Under the pieces are notes generated by a model. That model had not been told where the DNA came from. It ran no database searches and was given only the letters and a program-made list of their open reading frames with translations. From Parasphingorhabdus sp. (GTDB lineage: Bacteria; Pseudomonadota; Alphaproteobacteria; Sphingomonadales; Sphingomonadaceae): 64,000 nucleotides of DNA. The position numbers and the translations under genes were made by a program. Positions 17,821 to 26,460 of this stretch are shown here, piece by piece. Every line of letters begins with the position of its first letter. The first letter of the stretch is position 1. The DNA lies in contig JAUCYS010000008.1 of NCBI GenBank assembly GCA_030373505.1, positions 62,001 through 126,000 on the forward strand, written 5' to 3'.

Positions 17821-17852
17821 AAGACCCGGCGGTAGGGATACCGCCGGGTCTT
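17821..17852. terminator. Bidirectional intrinsic terminator
   Basis: AAGACCCGGCGGTA (17821-17834) and TACCGCCGGGTCTT (17839-17852) form a perfect 14-bp stem with a GGGA loop. T-rich tracts follow in both directions (TTTCTGTT on plus; TTTTCCTTTT on minus). It separates the plus-strand ACAD pair from the minus-strand reductase gene ending at 17880. Confidence 0.93.
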
Positions 17853-17879
17853 TCTGTTGCATTATCCGCGCGATCGGGC

Positions 17880-18869
17880 TCAGATTTCGAGCGCAACCCC
17901 GCCAAAGGGCCTGGCCGTCGCCATATAGTCAAGCGCGGCCGGTGCTTGGTCAAAGGGAAAGCTGCGGTCGAACAGGGGCTTGATCTTGCCCGCGTCGGCC
18001 AGTTCGGTGAACACGGTCCATGCATCGGCCCATTCTTCGGGTGTGCATGTATAGACACCATAGCCCTGAATGCTGCCACGGAAGAGGATCAGGTCCGCCA
18101 GCGTGATCGTCGATTGCCGACCGGCGGCAAAGCCCAGTGCGATGATCTTGCTGTATCGCTTGATGCATTTGGCCGTTTCGGCGAGAATCTGCCCGCCCAG
18201 TGAGTCGATGACGATATCGACGCCTTCTCCGCCATTGAGGGCATGCACGCCTTCAACCATCGATTGTTTGGACATGTCCACGACATTTTCAAAGCCGGCG
18301 GCGCGGGCCTGTTCGGCTTTTGCCGTCGAGCTGGTCGTACCGATGACATTGGCGGCACCCAGCGCACGAGCGAGCTGGAAAGCAGCATTGCCCACCGAGC
18401 CACCAATGCCGGGCGCCAGCACCGTTTTTCCCGCGGCAAAGCCGGCCTCCATCAAGGCCCGATAGGCGGTCGGATAGGCGACCGAGGCCTGTGCCGCAGC
18501 GCCATCCGGAACGGAGTCCGGAATTTTCCAGGCATGATCTTCTTCCACCGCGCAATATTCCGCCCAGCTTCCCGGCCGCATGAAGCCATAGGGGAAGGCG
18601 CCGAACATTACCCGGTCACCAGCCTTCAGCCGGCTCGACGGGCCTGCGTCATCGACAATACCAGCGCCCTGGTTGCCGGGAATCAGGGGCAGGCTGCAAG
18701 GCGGGAAATTCGCTTCGTTCTCGTCATTGATGATCGCCACGTCGAACGGGATAACGCCCGGTGCTGTCATTTTGACGAGGATTTCCGTGCCAGAACGGAC
18801 CGGCTTGTCCACTTCGACTGATTTCAGAGCCTGCGAACCAGACTGAGTTTCAATTAACCAAGCGCGCAT
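17880..18869 (-). CDS. Medium-chain NAD(P)H oxidoreductase (quinone-oxidoreductase-like, zinc-free)
   Basis: 329 residues of the MDR superfamily. An N-terminal GroES-like domain (VKMTAPGVIPFDVAIIND, then LIPGNQGAGIV) is followed by a Rossmann domain with APGIGGSVGNAAFQLA, the AxxGxxG loop of quinone oxidoreductases. Zinc-ligand Cys/His motifs are absent, so it is a reductase-type MDR (quinone or enone/enoyl reductase). AAAGGA lies upstream of the ATG. It is the last gene of the eight-gene minus-strand arm downstream of the LysR locus, 33 bases after the CoA ligase. Saturation of an activated double bond is a reasonable but unproven role. Confidence 0.85.
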   Translation of the reverse strand: MRAWLIETQSGSQALKSVEVDKPVRSGTEILVKMTAPGVIPFDVAIINDENEANFPPCSLPLIPGNQGAGIVDDAGPSSRLKAGDRVMFGAFPYGFMRPGSWAEYCAVEEDHAWKIPDSVPDGAAAQASVAYPTAYRALMEAGFAAGKTVLAPGIGGSVGNAAFQLARALGAANVIGTTSSTAKAEQARAAGFENVVDMSKQSMVEGVHALNGGEGVDIVIDSLGGQILAETAKCIKRYSKIIALGFAAGRQSTITLADLILFRGSIQGYGVYTCTPEEWADAWTVFTELADAGKIKPLFDRSFPFDQAPAALDYMATARPFGGVALEI

Positions 18870-18902
18870 AGTTTTTCCTTTGATATTGTGTAATTTGAAG
18901 CG

Positions 18903-20534
18903 TTATTTGCGACGGCGGACCTGTATTCCCGCTGCTTCTCGATCCCAGGTTAGGGGAGTCACGCCTTCATCTCTCAGCTGGTATTTGAGCACCTTTCCCG
19001 TCGGGTTCTTCGGCAGGCTGTCCCGGAACTCGACATAGCGTGGCACTGCGAAATGCGGCAGGTTATCCAAACTCCAGATACACAGTTCCTGCTCGGTAAC
19101 GCGCGCATTTTCCCGCAAGACTACGGTTACCTTTATATCATCTTCGCCGGTCTGCAGGCCTACGGCATGGACGGCGATTTCGGCGATAGCATGGTGGGCG
19201 CTGAAGGCCCGTTCGACCTCGAAGCTGGAGACATTTTCTCCACGCGAGCGCATATAGTCCTTCGCCCGGTCGGCAAAATAGAGATAGCCGTCCATCATCT
19301 TGCCCAGATCGCCGGTATGCATCCACATGTTTTTCCAGACGGCTGCGGTCGCTTCCGGTCGCTTCCAATAGCCTTCAAACATGACATTCGCTTCTCGCGG
19401 GCGGAAAACGATCTGGCCAACCGTGCCATCGGCCACGGGTTGATCATTCTCGTCGAAGATCATTATTTCATATTCATCGAGCGGCCGGCCTGCGCAGGTT
19501 TCAGGCGCCTCCTGATCATAGGGAATGCCGGTCATGCGGATGGCCTCGGTTTGACCGTAAGACCAGCTTCCGACGATCTCTACGCCGAAACGCTCTTTCC
19601 AGATCCTGCGATCCTCGGGTGTGATCGGCATGCCGTAGATCATTTTGAGTTTGCCGTGATAGCGTTTGGCTGCCTCGCAATCTGGAGCCTGCGCTACCAG
19701 AGTGAAGATCGAAGCCATAAGCATGGCTGCGACGGCACCCGACTGTTCGATGTCGTCCCAAAAGCGCGTGACGGAAAAATGGCTGGCTATCGCAATGCGC
19801 GACCCGTCTTCCATTACGGACAGCAGATTGGATAGGGCCGCCGCATGGAACAGCGGAAGCGGCGTAAAAAGTGTCTGGCCCTCCTCGAGCAAAGTCAGTC
19901 GACGGTTGATTCGGCCGACCGCCGCAAGATAATTGTGCGAGATCATGCAGCCCTTTGAAGGGCCGGTGGTGCCCGAGGTATAAAGAAGGGCGGCGAGATC
20001 ACCCGGCTCTACGACGACGGGCAGCGCTGAAGTATCGGAACCGCGAAACTCGTCCAGAGGATGGATAGGAATGCTGCAAATCGGCAGTGGCTCCGCCGAG
20101 CGACAGAGTATCAACTGCACGCACGGAATATTGTCCGCAATATGCGTGAAGCGCTCCAGATAATGCTCGTCGCATATGACTATCTTGGCTTCCGCGTCGG
20201 TGGTCTGATGCTTCAGAAAATCGCCGCGATAGGCGGTGTTGATCGGAACCCATATCGCACCGAGCTTGTTTGCCGCAAACCAGCATATGACCATATCGAT
20301 ACTTGTGTCGAACAAGGTAACGACGCATTCGCCCTTGCTTATTCCGAGCGCTTTCAGCTCCCGTGCCATCGCGTTGGAGCGCTGCTCGATGTCGCTGTAG
20401 GTTACTGCTTCCCCGTCGATCACCAGAAATTCCCGGTTGGGGTAGGCTTTTGCCGCTCTTGCCAGAAGATGTACAACCGTATCGCGGATACCGGGCTTGA
20501 AACCCGAAGTCTGTGGTAAGCTGCTCACGGTCAT
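18903..20534 (-). CDS. AMP-dependent acyl-CoA synthetase (CaiC-like)
   Basis: 543-residue ANL enzyme: LLYTSGTTGPSKGCMISH P-loop, YGQTEAIRM, MHTGDLGKM hinge, RAKDYMRSRGENVSSFEVE, and NPTGKVLKYQLR with the C-terminal catalytic lysine. The overall pattern is close to the crotonobetaine/carnitine-CoA ligase-like branch, which in bacteria covers many carboxylic acids. The start ATG at 20534 overlaps the EthD gene stop as ATGA, so translation is coupled. Within the arm it presumably activates a product of the Rieske/alcohol dehydrogenase steps. Bile-acid-CoA ligase (BaiB) belongs to the same superfamily, but I cannot assign that specificity. Confidence 0.92.
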   Translation of the reverse strand: MTVSSLPQTSGFKPGIRDTVVHLLARAAKAYPNREFLVIDGEAVTYSDIEQRSNAMARELKALGISKGECVVTLFDTSIDMVICWFAANKLGAIWVPINTAYRGDFLKHQTTDAEAKIVICDEHYLERFTHIADNIPCVQLILCRSAEPLPICSIPIHPLDEFRGSDTSALPVVVEPGDLAALLYTSGTTGPSKGCMISHNYLAAVGRINRRLTLLEEGQTLFTPLPLFHAAALSNLLSVMEDGSRIAIASHFSVTRFWDDIEQSGAVAAMLMASIFTLVAQAPDCEAAKRYHGKLKMIYGMPITPEDRRIWKERFGVEIVGSWSYGQTEAIRMTGIPYDQEAPETCAGRPLDEYEIMIFDENDQPVADGTVGQIVFRPREANVMFEGYWKRPEATAAVWKNMWMHTGDLGKMMDGYLYFADRAKDYMRSRGENVSSFEVERAFSAHHAIAEIAVHAVGLQTGEDDIKVTVVLRENARVTEQELCIWSLDNLPHFAVPRYVEFRDSLPKNPTGKVLKYQLRDEGVTPLTWDREAAGIQVRRRK

Positions 20535-20917
20535 CCCTGTCCGAAGCCAGTGTTGACCACTTCAACCATGATCATCACGGTCTTGTCGCGTTCCAGGAAT
20601 CTCAGTTCATCCTCTACCAGGATCGGATTGATTTCGGGGTCGTTGAATATCCGGGTCATTTCATCGACCGCAGCCTGGTCTGGAACATGCATTTCGGTGA
20701 TGCAGTCATAGCCGATGTCATAGGGTTCGGGTTCGGTGCCCGGGGGAATTTCGCTCGGGTTGAGCAAGGCAAAGGTCGGGTAATTGCGTATATAGTCAGT
20801 GAGCAGATGGCCGATATATTTCTTGGCCAGAACGACATGGCTGCTTTCATAATGTTGACGAAATTGTTCGGGTGTCGTGCCGGCCTTGCGCTTTAGGAAA
20901 TATATAATTTTGATCAT
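20531..20917 (-). CDS. EthD-domain protein (dimeric alpha+beta barrel)
   Basis: 128 residues: MIKIIYFLKRKAGTTPEQFR, HYESSHVVLAKKYIGHLLT and a C-terminal WxxE-like region with VDEMTRIFNDPEI. This is the EthD fold, a ferredoxin-like dimeric barrel first seen near the ETBE monooxygenase EthB and common in sphingomonad catabolic operons. Known relatives act as small decarboxylases, cyclases or oxygenases, so the function here is unknown. The catalytic-type His in HYESSHVV is conserved. ATG 20917 has GGAGAG upstream; the stop overlaps the CoA ligase start. A paralogue lies at 24902, at the other end of the same arm. Confidence 0.85.
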   Translation of the reverse strand: MIKIIYFLKRKAGTTPEQFRQHYESSHVVLAKKYIGHLLTDYIRNYPTFALLNPSEIPPGTEPEPYDIGYDCITEMHVPDQAAVDEMTRIFNDPEINPILVEDELRFLERDKTVMIMVEVVNTGFGQG

Positions 20918-20954
20918 TTTTGTCTCTCCTGATAATTATTATTGTTACCGCCTG

Positions 20955-21350
20955 TCAGTGGAGTGCGGCCAGAATAGCCGCGGTGTCGCCGTAAACGGGA
21001 TGGATCAGCTTGATCTTTCCATCAATCACATGTGCGGCTTCTGCGAGCGGGAAGGTCACGGATTTGCCGGTTTTTCGGACGGTGACGGCAAAGCTTCCGT
21101 ACGCGATCACCCATTCGCCGGTCGTCGCAAAAATATCCGGCTCAAAACTGAAGGCGCTAAAGGTTTCCATCACCTGCATCAGTGCAGTGCGAATCTCGTT
21201 CGGGCCTGTGAAACGCCCGCCATAGGGAAGGGAATCCGCTTCCAGCAAAACGCCATCTTCCGCAAAGAAGGACAAGAAGCCTTCCAGATCCCCCCTATTT
21301 AGCATGGCCTCATAGGATGCCTTTACGACGTCGACAGGATTGCTGCTCAA
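20955..21350 (-). CDS. SnoaL-like (NTF2-fold) protein
   Basis: 131 residues if the TTG at 21350 is used (AAGGA 7 bases upstream); an open frame extends to 21443 but has no better site. Sequence features: VVKASYEAMLNRGDLEGFLSF, FAEDGVLLEADSLPYG, FTGPNEIRTALMQVM and IHPVYGDTAAILAALH. These fit the SnoaL/limonene-epoxide-hydrolase-like alpha+beta barrel. The fold binds small hydrophobic molecules and includes ketosteroid isomerase and bile acid 7alpha-dehydratase. It lies 37 bases before the EthD gene and 165 bases after the Rieske gene in the same arm, so it may isomerise or dehydrate a hydroxylated product. Confidence 0.82.
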   Translation of the reverse strand: MSSNPVDVVKASYEAMLNRGDLEGFLSFFAEDGVLLEADSLPYGGRFTGPNEIRTALMQVMETFSAFSFEPDIFATTGEWVIAYGSFAVTVRKTGKSVTFPLAEAAHVIDGKIKLIHPVYGDTAAILAALH

Positions 21351-21463
21351 GACACATTCCTTTTCGCGGTTGATGTTAAAAAAACGAGGCTCTATCAAAG
21401 AGCAATGTGGGTGATTTTGCCAGTCTGGCGAGCACCGCTTCAATCAGAGTCAAGTTTTGCTGC

Positions 21464-21499
21464 GGTGGGGGCCGCGAACTCGGGTCGCGTGCTCCCACC
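21464..21499 (-). other. GC-rich hairpin downstream of the first Rieske gene
   Basis: GGTGGG at 21464-21469 pairs with CCCACC at 21494-21499, and CGCGA (21473-21477) with TCGCG (21485-21489), giving a near-continuous 13-14 bp stem with one bulge. It begins 17 bases after the Rieske stop on the minus strand. No U tract follows, so it is more likely an mRNA-stabilising or attenuating structure than a full terminator. Confidence 0.5.
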
Positions 21500-21515
21500 A
21501 CATTGTTGAAAAGGG

Positions 21516-22949
21516 CTAAATCTCTATGCCCATCGCCTTCATATATGCTTCATGGAAATGGCGGATGCGGACCTCCTGTTCGGAAGCGAGAATGGGGCGA
21601 GCGGCGCCGGGATCAGCAGCCTTCATGCCCCGGTGCACCTCTTCCATGTTTTCCATATCTTCATCCATAATAAAGCCGACCTGCCCGGTTTCGGGGAAAT
21701 CGCGGCCCTGCTGATCGAAATCGATCCATACCGTTTCCGCTTTCTCCGGCCGTTTGGCACCCTTGGCGAGCGGCCGCAGCCAACGAATTTCCATAATGCA
21801 TTCGTCCGGACTGTCGCCCAGCGGCGTGAAATTATACCACCAGGACAGACCTTCGCCCCACCATGGGAAATATGCCGGGAACATGAACCATTGGTGCATG
21901 TCGACGAGATAGGAGATGGACCGTCCGGTATAATCGACACCGGATTGGGTCTTGTGCACTTCTATCGTCTTTTCTGCGGCATAGGCGCGGGCTTCCGCCA
22001 GCGTCTCGCCAACGCCTTCAGGTGCGATGGGAAGGCCATATGTGTTGCAGAAAAGGTCGAGCGACACGCGAGGCGAGATATCGTTCTTGACCCAGCCATC
22101 CGGGATGAGAGCCGGTGTAATAAGCCGGCTTACCGAAGCTTTGCCATCATCCCAGCAATCGGTCTGCGTGTAGGTGGAACCAAAAATGGGCATGCCGCTG
22201 GGATGAGTGGTCAGGACATGATAGCCTTCAAGGAACGCTTCCAAACCGGATTTCCAGTTGATCTTGACCTTCTTCTTGATGTGAGCGGCCGTATAGCGAT
22301 CTTCCTGCGGACAATCCTCGAAATGTTTGGGCATAACGCCCATCGCGTCCTTCAGCGGAGCCGCATCCAAATCGGGATTGATGAAAACATTGCCACCCCA
22401 TGTGTCACACTGGACGGGACGCAGGCTGTAATTTTTTGGCGTTGCCTTCTCGAACTCCTCCCAGCGCGGAACCCAGGTCAGCTTGCCATTGAGGTCATAG
22501 CTCCAGGCATGAAAGGGACACTGGATCATGTCGCCGGATTCGGGCTTGTCACCGCACAGACGGCGTCCGCGATGGCGGCAGCTGTTCCAGAACGCCTTGA
22601 ACTCATTCTCCCCCGACCGGACGATCATGAATGACAAGGGACCCACTTCGTAGGAGACGCGATCACCGACATTGGGAATGTCTTCTGCGCGACAGGCAAC
22701 CTGCCACGTTTTCTTCCAGATCTTCTCGATCTCGTCGGGGACATATTTGGGGTCGAGATAATATTCGTAGGGAAGCGGCTGGTTCTTTGGCTGATGGGTG
22801 CCGCGTTCTGCAGCGGTCCAGGGAACCTCCTCGCCGGCCTGCTTAATATATTCGACATATTGCGGCATGTCGGAAAACTGGGTGCCGTGCACGGCGCGGA
22901 CATAGCTCTTGTTGCCATATTTCGTGATGTCGGGAGTAAGTTCGTTCAT
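21516..22949 (-). CDS. Rieske non-heme iron oxygenase, alpha subunit
   Basis: 477 residues. The Rieske 2Fe-2S site is Cys124-x-His126 and Cys144-x2-His147. The mononuclear iron site is His244 and His249 in EAFLEGYHVLTTH, with Asp431 (DMENMEEVHRG) as the likely third ligand. All ligands are present, so an active mono- or dioxygenase is expected. Length and the FPWWGEGLSWWYNF segment place it among the larger alpha subunits, not the KshA/ferredoxin-less 380-residue type. No small beta subunit, ferredoxin or reductase gene is nearby, so electron-transfer partners must come from elsewhere. AAAGGTG precedes the ATG. Adjacent to a Zn-alcohol dehydrogenase that could oxidise the new hydroxyl. Confidence 0.93.
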   Translation of the reverse strand: MNELTPDITKYGNKSYVRAVHGTQFSDMPQYVEYIKQAGEEVPWTAAERGTHQPKNQPLPYEYYLDPKYVPDEIEKIWKKTWQVACRAEDIPNVGDRVSYEVGPLSFMIVRSGENEFKAFWNSCRHRGRRLCGDKPESGDMIQCPFHAWSYDLNGKLTWVPRWEEFEKATPKNYSLRPVQCDTWGGNVFINPDLDAAPLKDAMGVMPKHFEDCPQEDRYTAAHIKKKVKINWKSGLEAFLEGYHVLTTHPSGMPIFGSTYTQTDCWDDGKASVSRLITPALIPDGWVKNDISPRVSLDLFCNTYGLPIAPEGVGETLAEARAYAAEKTIEVHKTQSGVDYTGRSISYLVDMHQWFMFPAYFPWWGEGLSWWYNFTPLGDSPDECIMEIRWLRPLAKGAKRPEKAETVWIDFDQQGRDFPETGQVGFIMDEDMENMEEVHRGMKAADPGAARPILASEQEVRIRHFHEAYMKAMGIEI

Positions 22950-23013
22950 GATTGCACCTTTGAATTAAAGTGATGTGACAAGCAAAGTGACTGGTTTTTA
23001 GTGCTGCGCATGT

Positions 23014-24114
23014 TCAGAACATGACAACGGTTCGGATACCCTCCCCACGCTCCATTGCGTCGAGTCCGGAGGAAATCTCGTCGAGCGAAATTTTGTTGGT
23101 GATCAGGCTTTCGAGATCGAACTCCCGCTCCATCAAGCGATCAACGAGCTTGGGTATTCCGGAACGGCACTTCGCGCCGCCGATGGACGACCCCTTGAGA
23201 GTTTTGCCAAAGAGCAGGTCGGTCGGGGGGATAGAGAGCATTTCACCATCTGGGGCCAGTCCCACGACCATGCACACGCCCCACGCAAAATGCGTGGCGG
23301 CGAAAGCTTGCTGGATAGTGGAAATCGCGCCGACGCATTCGAATACATAGTCGGCCCCGGCGCCGGTGATTTCAACGATATGCTGCCCCAGCTCCTTGTC
23401 GAGCGTCTTCGGGTTTACGAACTCGGTTGCCCCCATCTTGCGGGCCAGAGCTTCTTTCCCAGGATTGGTATCAACAGCGATGATCCTGCTCGCGCCGCAG
23501 ATGCGCGCTCCCTGGATCACACTGAGGCCAATGCCGCCGAGGCCGATGACCGCCACCGTCGAACCGGGCTCCACTTGCGCCTCGATAATCGCCGCACCAA
23601 GGCCGGTGGTGGCGCCGCAGCCGAGATAAGCAATCTGTTCAAACGGCGCATCTTTGCGCACTTTTGCAAGGCTGATTTCGCGATAGACGCCAAAATTGGA
23701 GAAGGTACCGAGATCGTGAAAGGAATGGAGCCGCGTACCGTTATATTCCGCTCTTGTCTTGAGGTCATGGCCCGTAAACATTTCTGCACATAAATTCGTT
23801 TTGGGGGAGTGGCAGAAATCACAATCGCCGCATTCCGGGCACATATAGGGGATCACGTGATCGCCGACTTCCAGATCGGTCACGCCGGGACCAACTTCGA
23901 CCACCACACCGCCAGCTTCATGGCCGGGGATCCCCGGGAAGTTAACCAGCGAGCCAACCTGGCCGGCCAGCGCGGAAAGGTCTGTATGGCAAAGGCCCGT
24001 GGCCTTGATCTCGACCAGAACTTCACCCTCGCCCGGCGCGTCGACCTTGACCTTGTCAATGATAAGCGGAGTGCCGGGTGCCATGGCGATCGCGGCACGT
24101 GATGTTACTGACAT
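23014..24114 (-). CDS. Zinc-dependent alcohol dehydrogenase (MDR)
   Basis: 366 residues. Catalytic zinc ligands are Cys42 (GLCHTD), His65 with Glu66 (GHE) and Cys165 (GCGATTG). The structural zinc loop has Cys95, Cys98, Cys101 and Cys109. The Rossmann motif is GLGGIGLSVIQGA. This is the class III-like/NDMA-type MDR alcohol dehydrogenase group, oxidising primary or secondary alcohols with NAD. A GAGGAC site precedes the ATG at 24114. Sitting 64 bases upstream of the Rieske gene in the same direction, it is well placed to oxidise the hydroxylated product to an aldehyde or ketone before CoA activation by the ligase at 18903. Confidence 0.93.
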   Translation of the reverse strand: MSVTSRAAIAMAPGTPLIIDKVKVDAPGEGEVLVEIKATGLCHTDLSALAGQVGSLVNFPGIPGHEAGGVVVEVGPGVTDLEVGDHVIPYMCPECGDCDFCHSPKTNLCAEMFTGHDLKTRAEYNGTRLHSFHDLGTFSNFGVYREISLAKVRKDAPFEQIAYLGCGATTGLGAAIIEAQVEPGSTVAVIGLGGIGLSVIQGARICGASRIIAVDTNPGKEALARKMGATEFVNPKTLDKELGQHIVEITGAGADYVFECVGAISTIQQAFAATHFAWGVCMVVGLAPDGEMLSIPPTDLLFGKTLKGSSIGGAKCRSGIPKLVDRLMEREFDLESLITNKISLDEISSGLDAMERGEGIRTVVMF

Positions 24115-24287
24115 ATTCTGTCCTCGTCGATTGTGCTTACAGGACCAATCGCTCGATTTCGAGATTTGGTCGCCAAGCGCCTTTCCTAATATTCAAACAG
24201 TATCACTCCATCGGGAGGGGTGGGAAGGTCGCTTTTGTCCACAGTTCGCTAGCAAATTGCCGGATAGTGCAATCGAGAGGCGTGAAT

Positions 24288-24752
24288 TCATCTGGAGACA
24301 AAGTCGACCCTCAGGCGCGTCAGCCTCAACGTCGCAATTCGCCAGTTGCCGGCGATCTTTCGGTAAGTTTCGTGATAATGGCCGTAGCCAACGATTTCCC
24401 TGGTCGGTGAGTCGGGCAGCAACAGATGGTCGGTCATGGCCCAGATTCCGCTGGCGGTTTCGGGGCTGTCGACGGTGATTTCCGGCATATACCCCTGATG
24501 GACAGAGACAAGAGGTGTCAAACCCGCACGAATATAGTCCTTCACCGCAGCCAGGCCGCTGATCAGGTCCTTGTCGCCATCTTCTCCGGCAGGTTCTTCA
24601 GAAGTATCGAGAGCGCCGCGGTAATCGCAGATGACGTCCTGCGTGAACACGCTGTCCAGAAGATCCCATAGCTTCGTGTCCATAGCCCGGAAATACAGCC
24701 CTTTGAGCTTCCGAATTTCCTCGCTGGCAACGAGAGCTTCCATTTCATTCAT
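24288..24752 (-). CDS. SnoaL-like protein (SnoaL_4 type)
   Basis: 154 residues: EEIRKLKGLYFRAMDTKLWD, FTQDVICDYRGALD, VHQGYMPEITV, and GHYHETYRKIAGNWRIATLRLTRL. This is the NTF2-like SnoaL_4 pattern shared with many dehydratase/isomerase-like proteins, including the family containing BaiE-type bile acid dehydratase. The conserved Tyr, Asp and His positions of that pocket appear to be present (YFRAMD, HQGYMPE), but I cannot align them rigorously. The start at 24752 has a weak ribosome site; an ATG at 24743 is an alternative. It is the second gene of the arm, between EthD and the Zn-alcohol dehydrogenase. Confidence 0.83.
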   Translation of the reverse strand: MNEMEALVASEEIRKLKGLYFRAMDTKLWDLLDSVFTQDVICDYRGALDTSEEPAGEDGDKDLISGLAAVKDYIRAGLTPLVSVHQGYMPEITVDSPETASGIWAMTDHLLLPDSPTREIVGYGHYHETYRKIAGNWRIATLRLTRLRVDFVSR

Positions 24753-24901
24753 CAGTGCAAATCTCGACTATATTGCACAATCGGGCCAGTGAACCAGCGG
24801 CCGGCATCGGATGCGGGAGATACGGCAACGGGTCCAGTATCCCCAAGTGCTGCCGTCCGCCTAATAACGACATGGTGGCCGGGATTTTGGGGACAGGAAG
24901 G

Positions 24902-25270
24902 TCACGGCAATGTGGTGCCGTTGTCATATTCCTCGACCATCAAAAGACGGGTCGCTAGGCGGTCCTGAAACTTTTCCTCATCCTCCAGAATGATCTTGTT
25001 ATTCTCCGGCAGGTTGATGATGCGGCTCATCTCCTCGACGGCCGCCTCGTCCTTCAGCCATATCTCTGTAACCGCATCATAGCTGTCTTCGACCGCGTTA
25101 TCCTCCGGCTGATATTCCATCAGGGAAATGGGATAGTTCCGCACATATTTGGTCCACAGGTGGCCCAGCAAGCGCTTGCCGATCTCGGCATGGCTTGTTT
25201 CATAATGGTGGATGAAATCCTCGCGGCTCATGCCGGGCTTTTTTTTGATCAGAATAACGATCTTGGGCAT
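24902..25270 (-). CDS. EthD-domain protein (dimeric alpha+beta barrel)
   Basis: 122 residues, similar in layout to the protein at 20531: MPKIVILIKKKPGMSREDFI, HHYETSHAEIGKRLLGHLWT, YVRNYPISL, EIWLKDEAAVEEMSRIINLP. The His-x2-E-x-SHA block is conserved between the two. A strong AAGGAG site precedes the ATG at 25270. It is the first gene of the minus-strand arm, transcribed away from LysR, so it probably tops an eight-gene operon (25270 to 17880). Its biochemical role is unknown; two paralogues in one operon suggest a heterodimer or two related small-molecule reactions. Confidence 0.86.
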   Translation of the reverse strand: MPKIVILIKKKPGMSREDFIHHYETSHAEIGKRLLGHLWTKYVRNYPISLMEYQPEDNAVEDSYDAVTEIWLKDEAAVEEMSRIINLPENNKIILEDEEKFQDRLATRLLMVEEYDNGTTLP

Positions 25271-25474
25271 CGTAAGGCTCCTTGTGATCCGTCAATGAGA
25301 ACATATTATGGTGCGCGCTGTGAAGCACCTATCCGCCCGGGCCGGCTGTCTTGCAGCTGAGGGCAAGCACTATCTCCAGTTGCATCATGCGCTTCGCGCC
25401 CTGTGCCCTAAATCGCCGTGCAAAAGTGGATTCCGTCAGTTGCCAATTGCGGGCGGTTGCCGGATAACGGGGCC

Positions 25475-26344
25475 ATGACGGACCGGCTACCATCGCTGCG
25501 AGGCATCGAGACATTCGTGTGTGTTGCGGAGCTTCTAAACCTGCGCGTGGCTTCCGAGCGGCTGAACGTTTCGGTGTCCGCGATCAGCCATCGTATCCAG
25601 GCGCTGGAGGAGGAACTGGGAATCCTGTTATTTGATCGCAGTGGCGGCCGCATGCAGCTGACCACCGAAGGTTCAGATTTTCTGGAGCAGCTGCGACCCG
25701 GTCTCGCTTTCCTTCAGAAAGCAACGAGTGCCTTGCGCAAACATGCGGCGCGCCCCTTGCTGCGCATTTCTGCCCCACCGGTCATTCATGACCAGTGGCT
25801 GCTGGGCGTGCTGGAAGGGTTTCAGGAAGACAATCCCGGCGTCCGCTTCGAGCTCCTGACCAGCGGTCGCCGCCGTGCAGCCGGCTGCGATATCAGCATC
25901 GTGCCCGTCTCGCCCTCCACGATACGGAATGGCGCGGAGCCGCTGCTCGACCTCAGCATTGTGCCCATCTGCAGTCCCGAGTTTCTGGCCAGGCATCCGA
26001 TTGCCAGTTACGAGGATCTTCTATCGCTGCCGCTGCTGGAAGCGCTGCCTAAATTTGGCGCCTGGAACATGTGGTTCGAGGCCGCAGGTTTCCGGGGCGA
26101 TTGCCCAGCCCCGGCCGTCACCGTCGACAATCCGATACTCCTCTATCAGGCAACAACCCGTGGACTGGGAGTGGCGCTGGGCGTGCAATCGCTGATCGGT
26201 GATTATCTGCGATCCGGTCAGTTGGTCGCACCACTGGACATTATATGCAACATGCCGCCCCCGCTCGGCATCATCGTGCACGAAGGCGCCAATGTCCGGC
26301 TCGCAAAGTCGTTCGTTGCGATGATGAAGCGCAAATTTCATTGA
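25475..26344 (+). CDS. LysR-family transcriptional regulator
   Basis: 289 residues from ATG 25475 (the frame is open to a GTG at 25418, but the conserved N-terminus starts here). The winged helix-turn-helix is at about 23-42 (RVASERLNVSVSAISHRIQA), followed by the linker helix and a two-lobe periplasmic-binding-like effector domain (RISAPPVIHDQWLLGVLEGF). GcvA-like members have this DLSIVPICSPEFLARHP pattern. It lies between two divergent catabolic arms and is the natural local regulator of both. A 17-bp inverted repeat directly after its stop codon, and a second copy before the amidohydrolase gene, fit the T-N11-A LysR site. The effector is unknown. Confidence 0.93.
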   Translation: MTDRLPSLRGIETFVCVAELLNLRVASERLNVSVSAISHRIQALEEELGILLFDRSGGRMQLTTEGSDFLEQLRPGLAFLQKATSALRKHAARPLLRISAPPVIHDQWLLGVLEGFQEDNPGVRFELLTSGRRRAAGCDISIVPVSPSTIRNGAEPLLDLSIVPICSPEFLARHPIASYEDLLSLPLLEALPKFGAWNMWFEAAGFRGDCPAPAVTVDNPILLYQATTRGLGVALGVQSLIGDYLRSGQLVAPLDIICNMPPPLGIIVHEGANVRLAKSFVAMMKRKFH

Positions 26345-26347
26345 AGC

Positions 26348-26364
26348 GTTCAAATTATTTCAAC
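26348..26364 (+). promoter_or_regulatory. Candidate regulator box GTTCAA-N5-TTCAAC
   Basis: GTTCAAATTATTTCAAC resembles the perfect inverted repeat at 29488-29504 with one mismatch between its arms. It is preceded by an overlapping TTGAA-GCG-TTCAA (26341-26353). It lies 97 bases before the DUF2889 start. Both elements contain T-N11-A as in LysR sites, and both are followed by CAACxGTG and an A-rich CCAAAA segment. Confidence 0.45.
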
Positions 26365-26460
26365 AGTGTGGCCAAAATCCGAAAGACGCCTGGCGCTGGC
26401 AGCCGTCTAGGGGAGGAGCAATGATGGGCTTGCGCCCTAACCCTTCTTGTGGAGCTATCG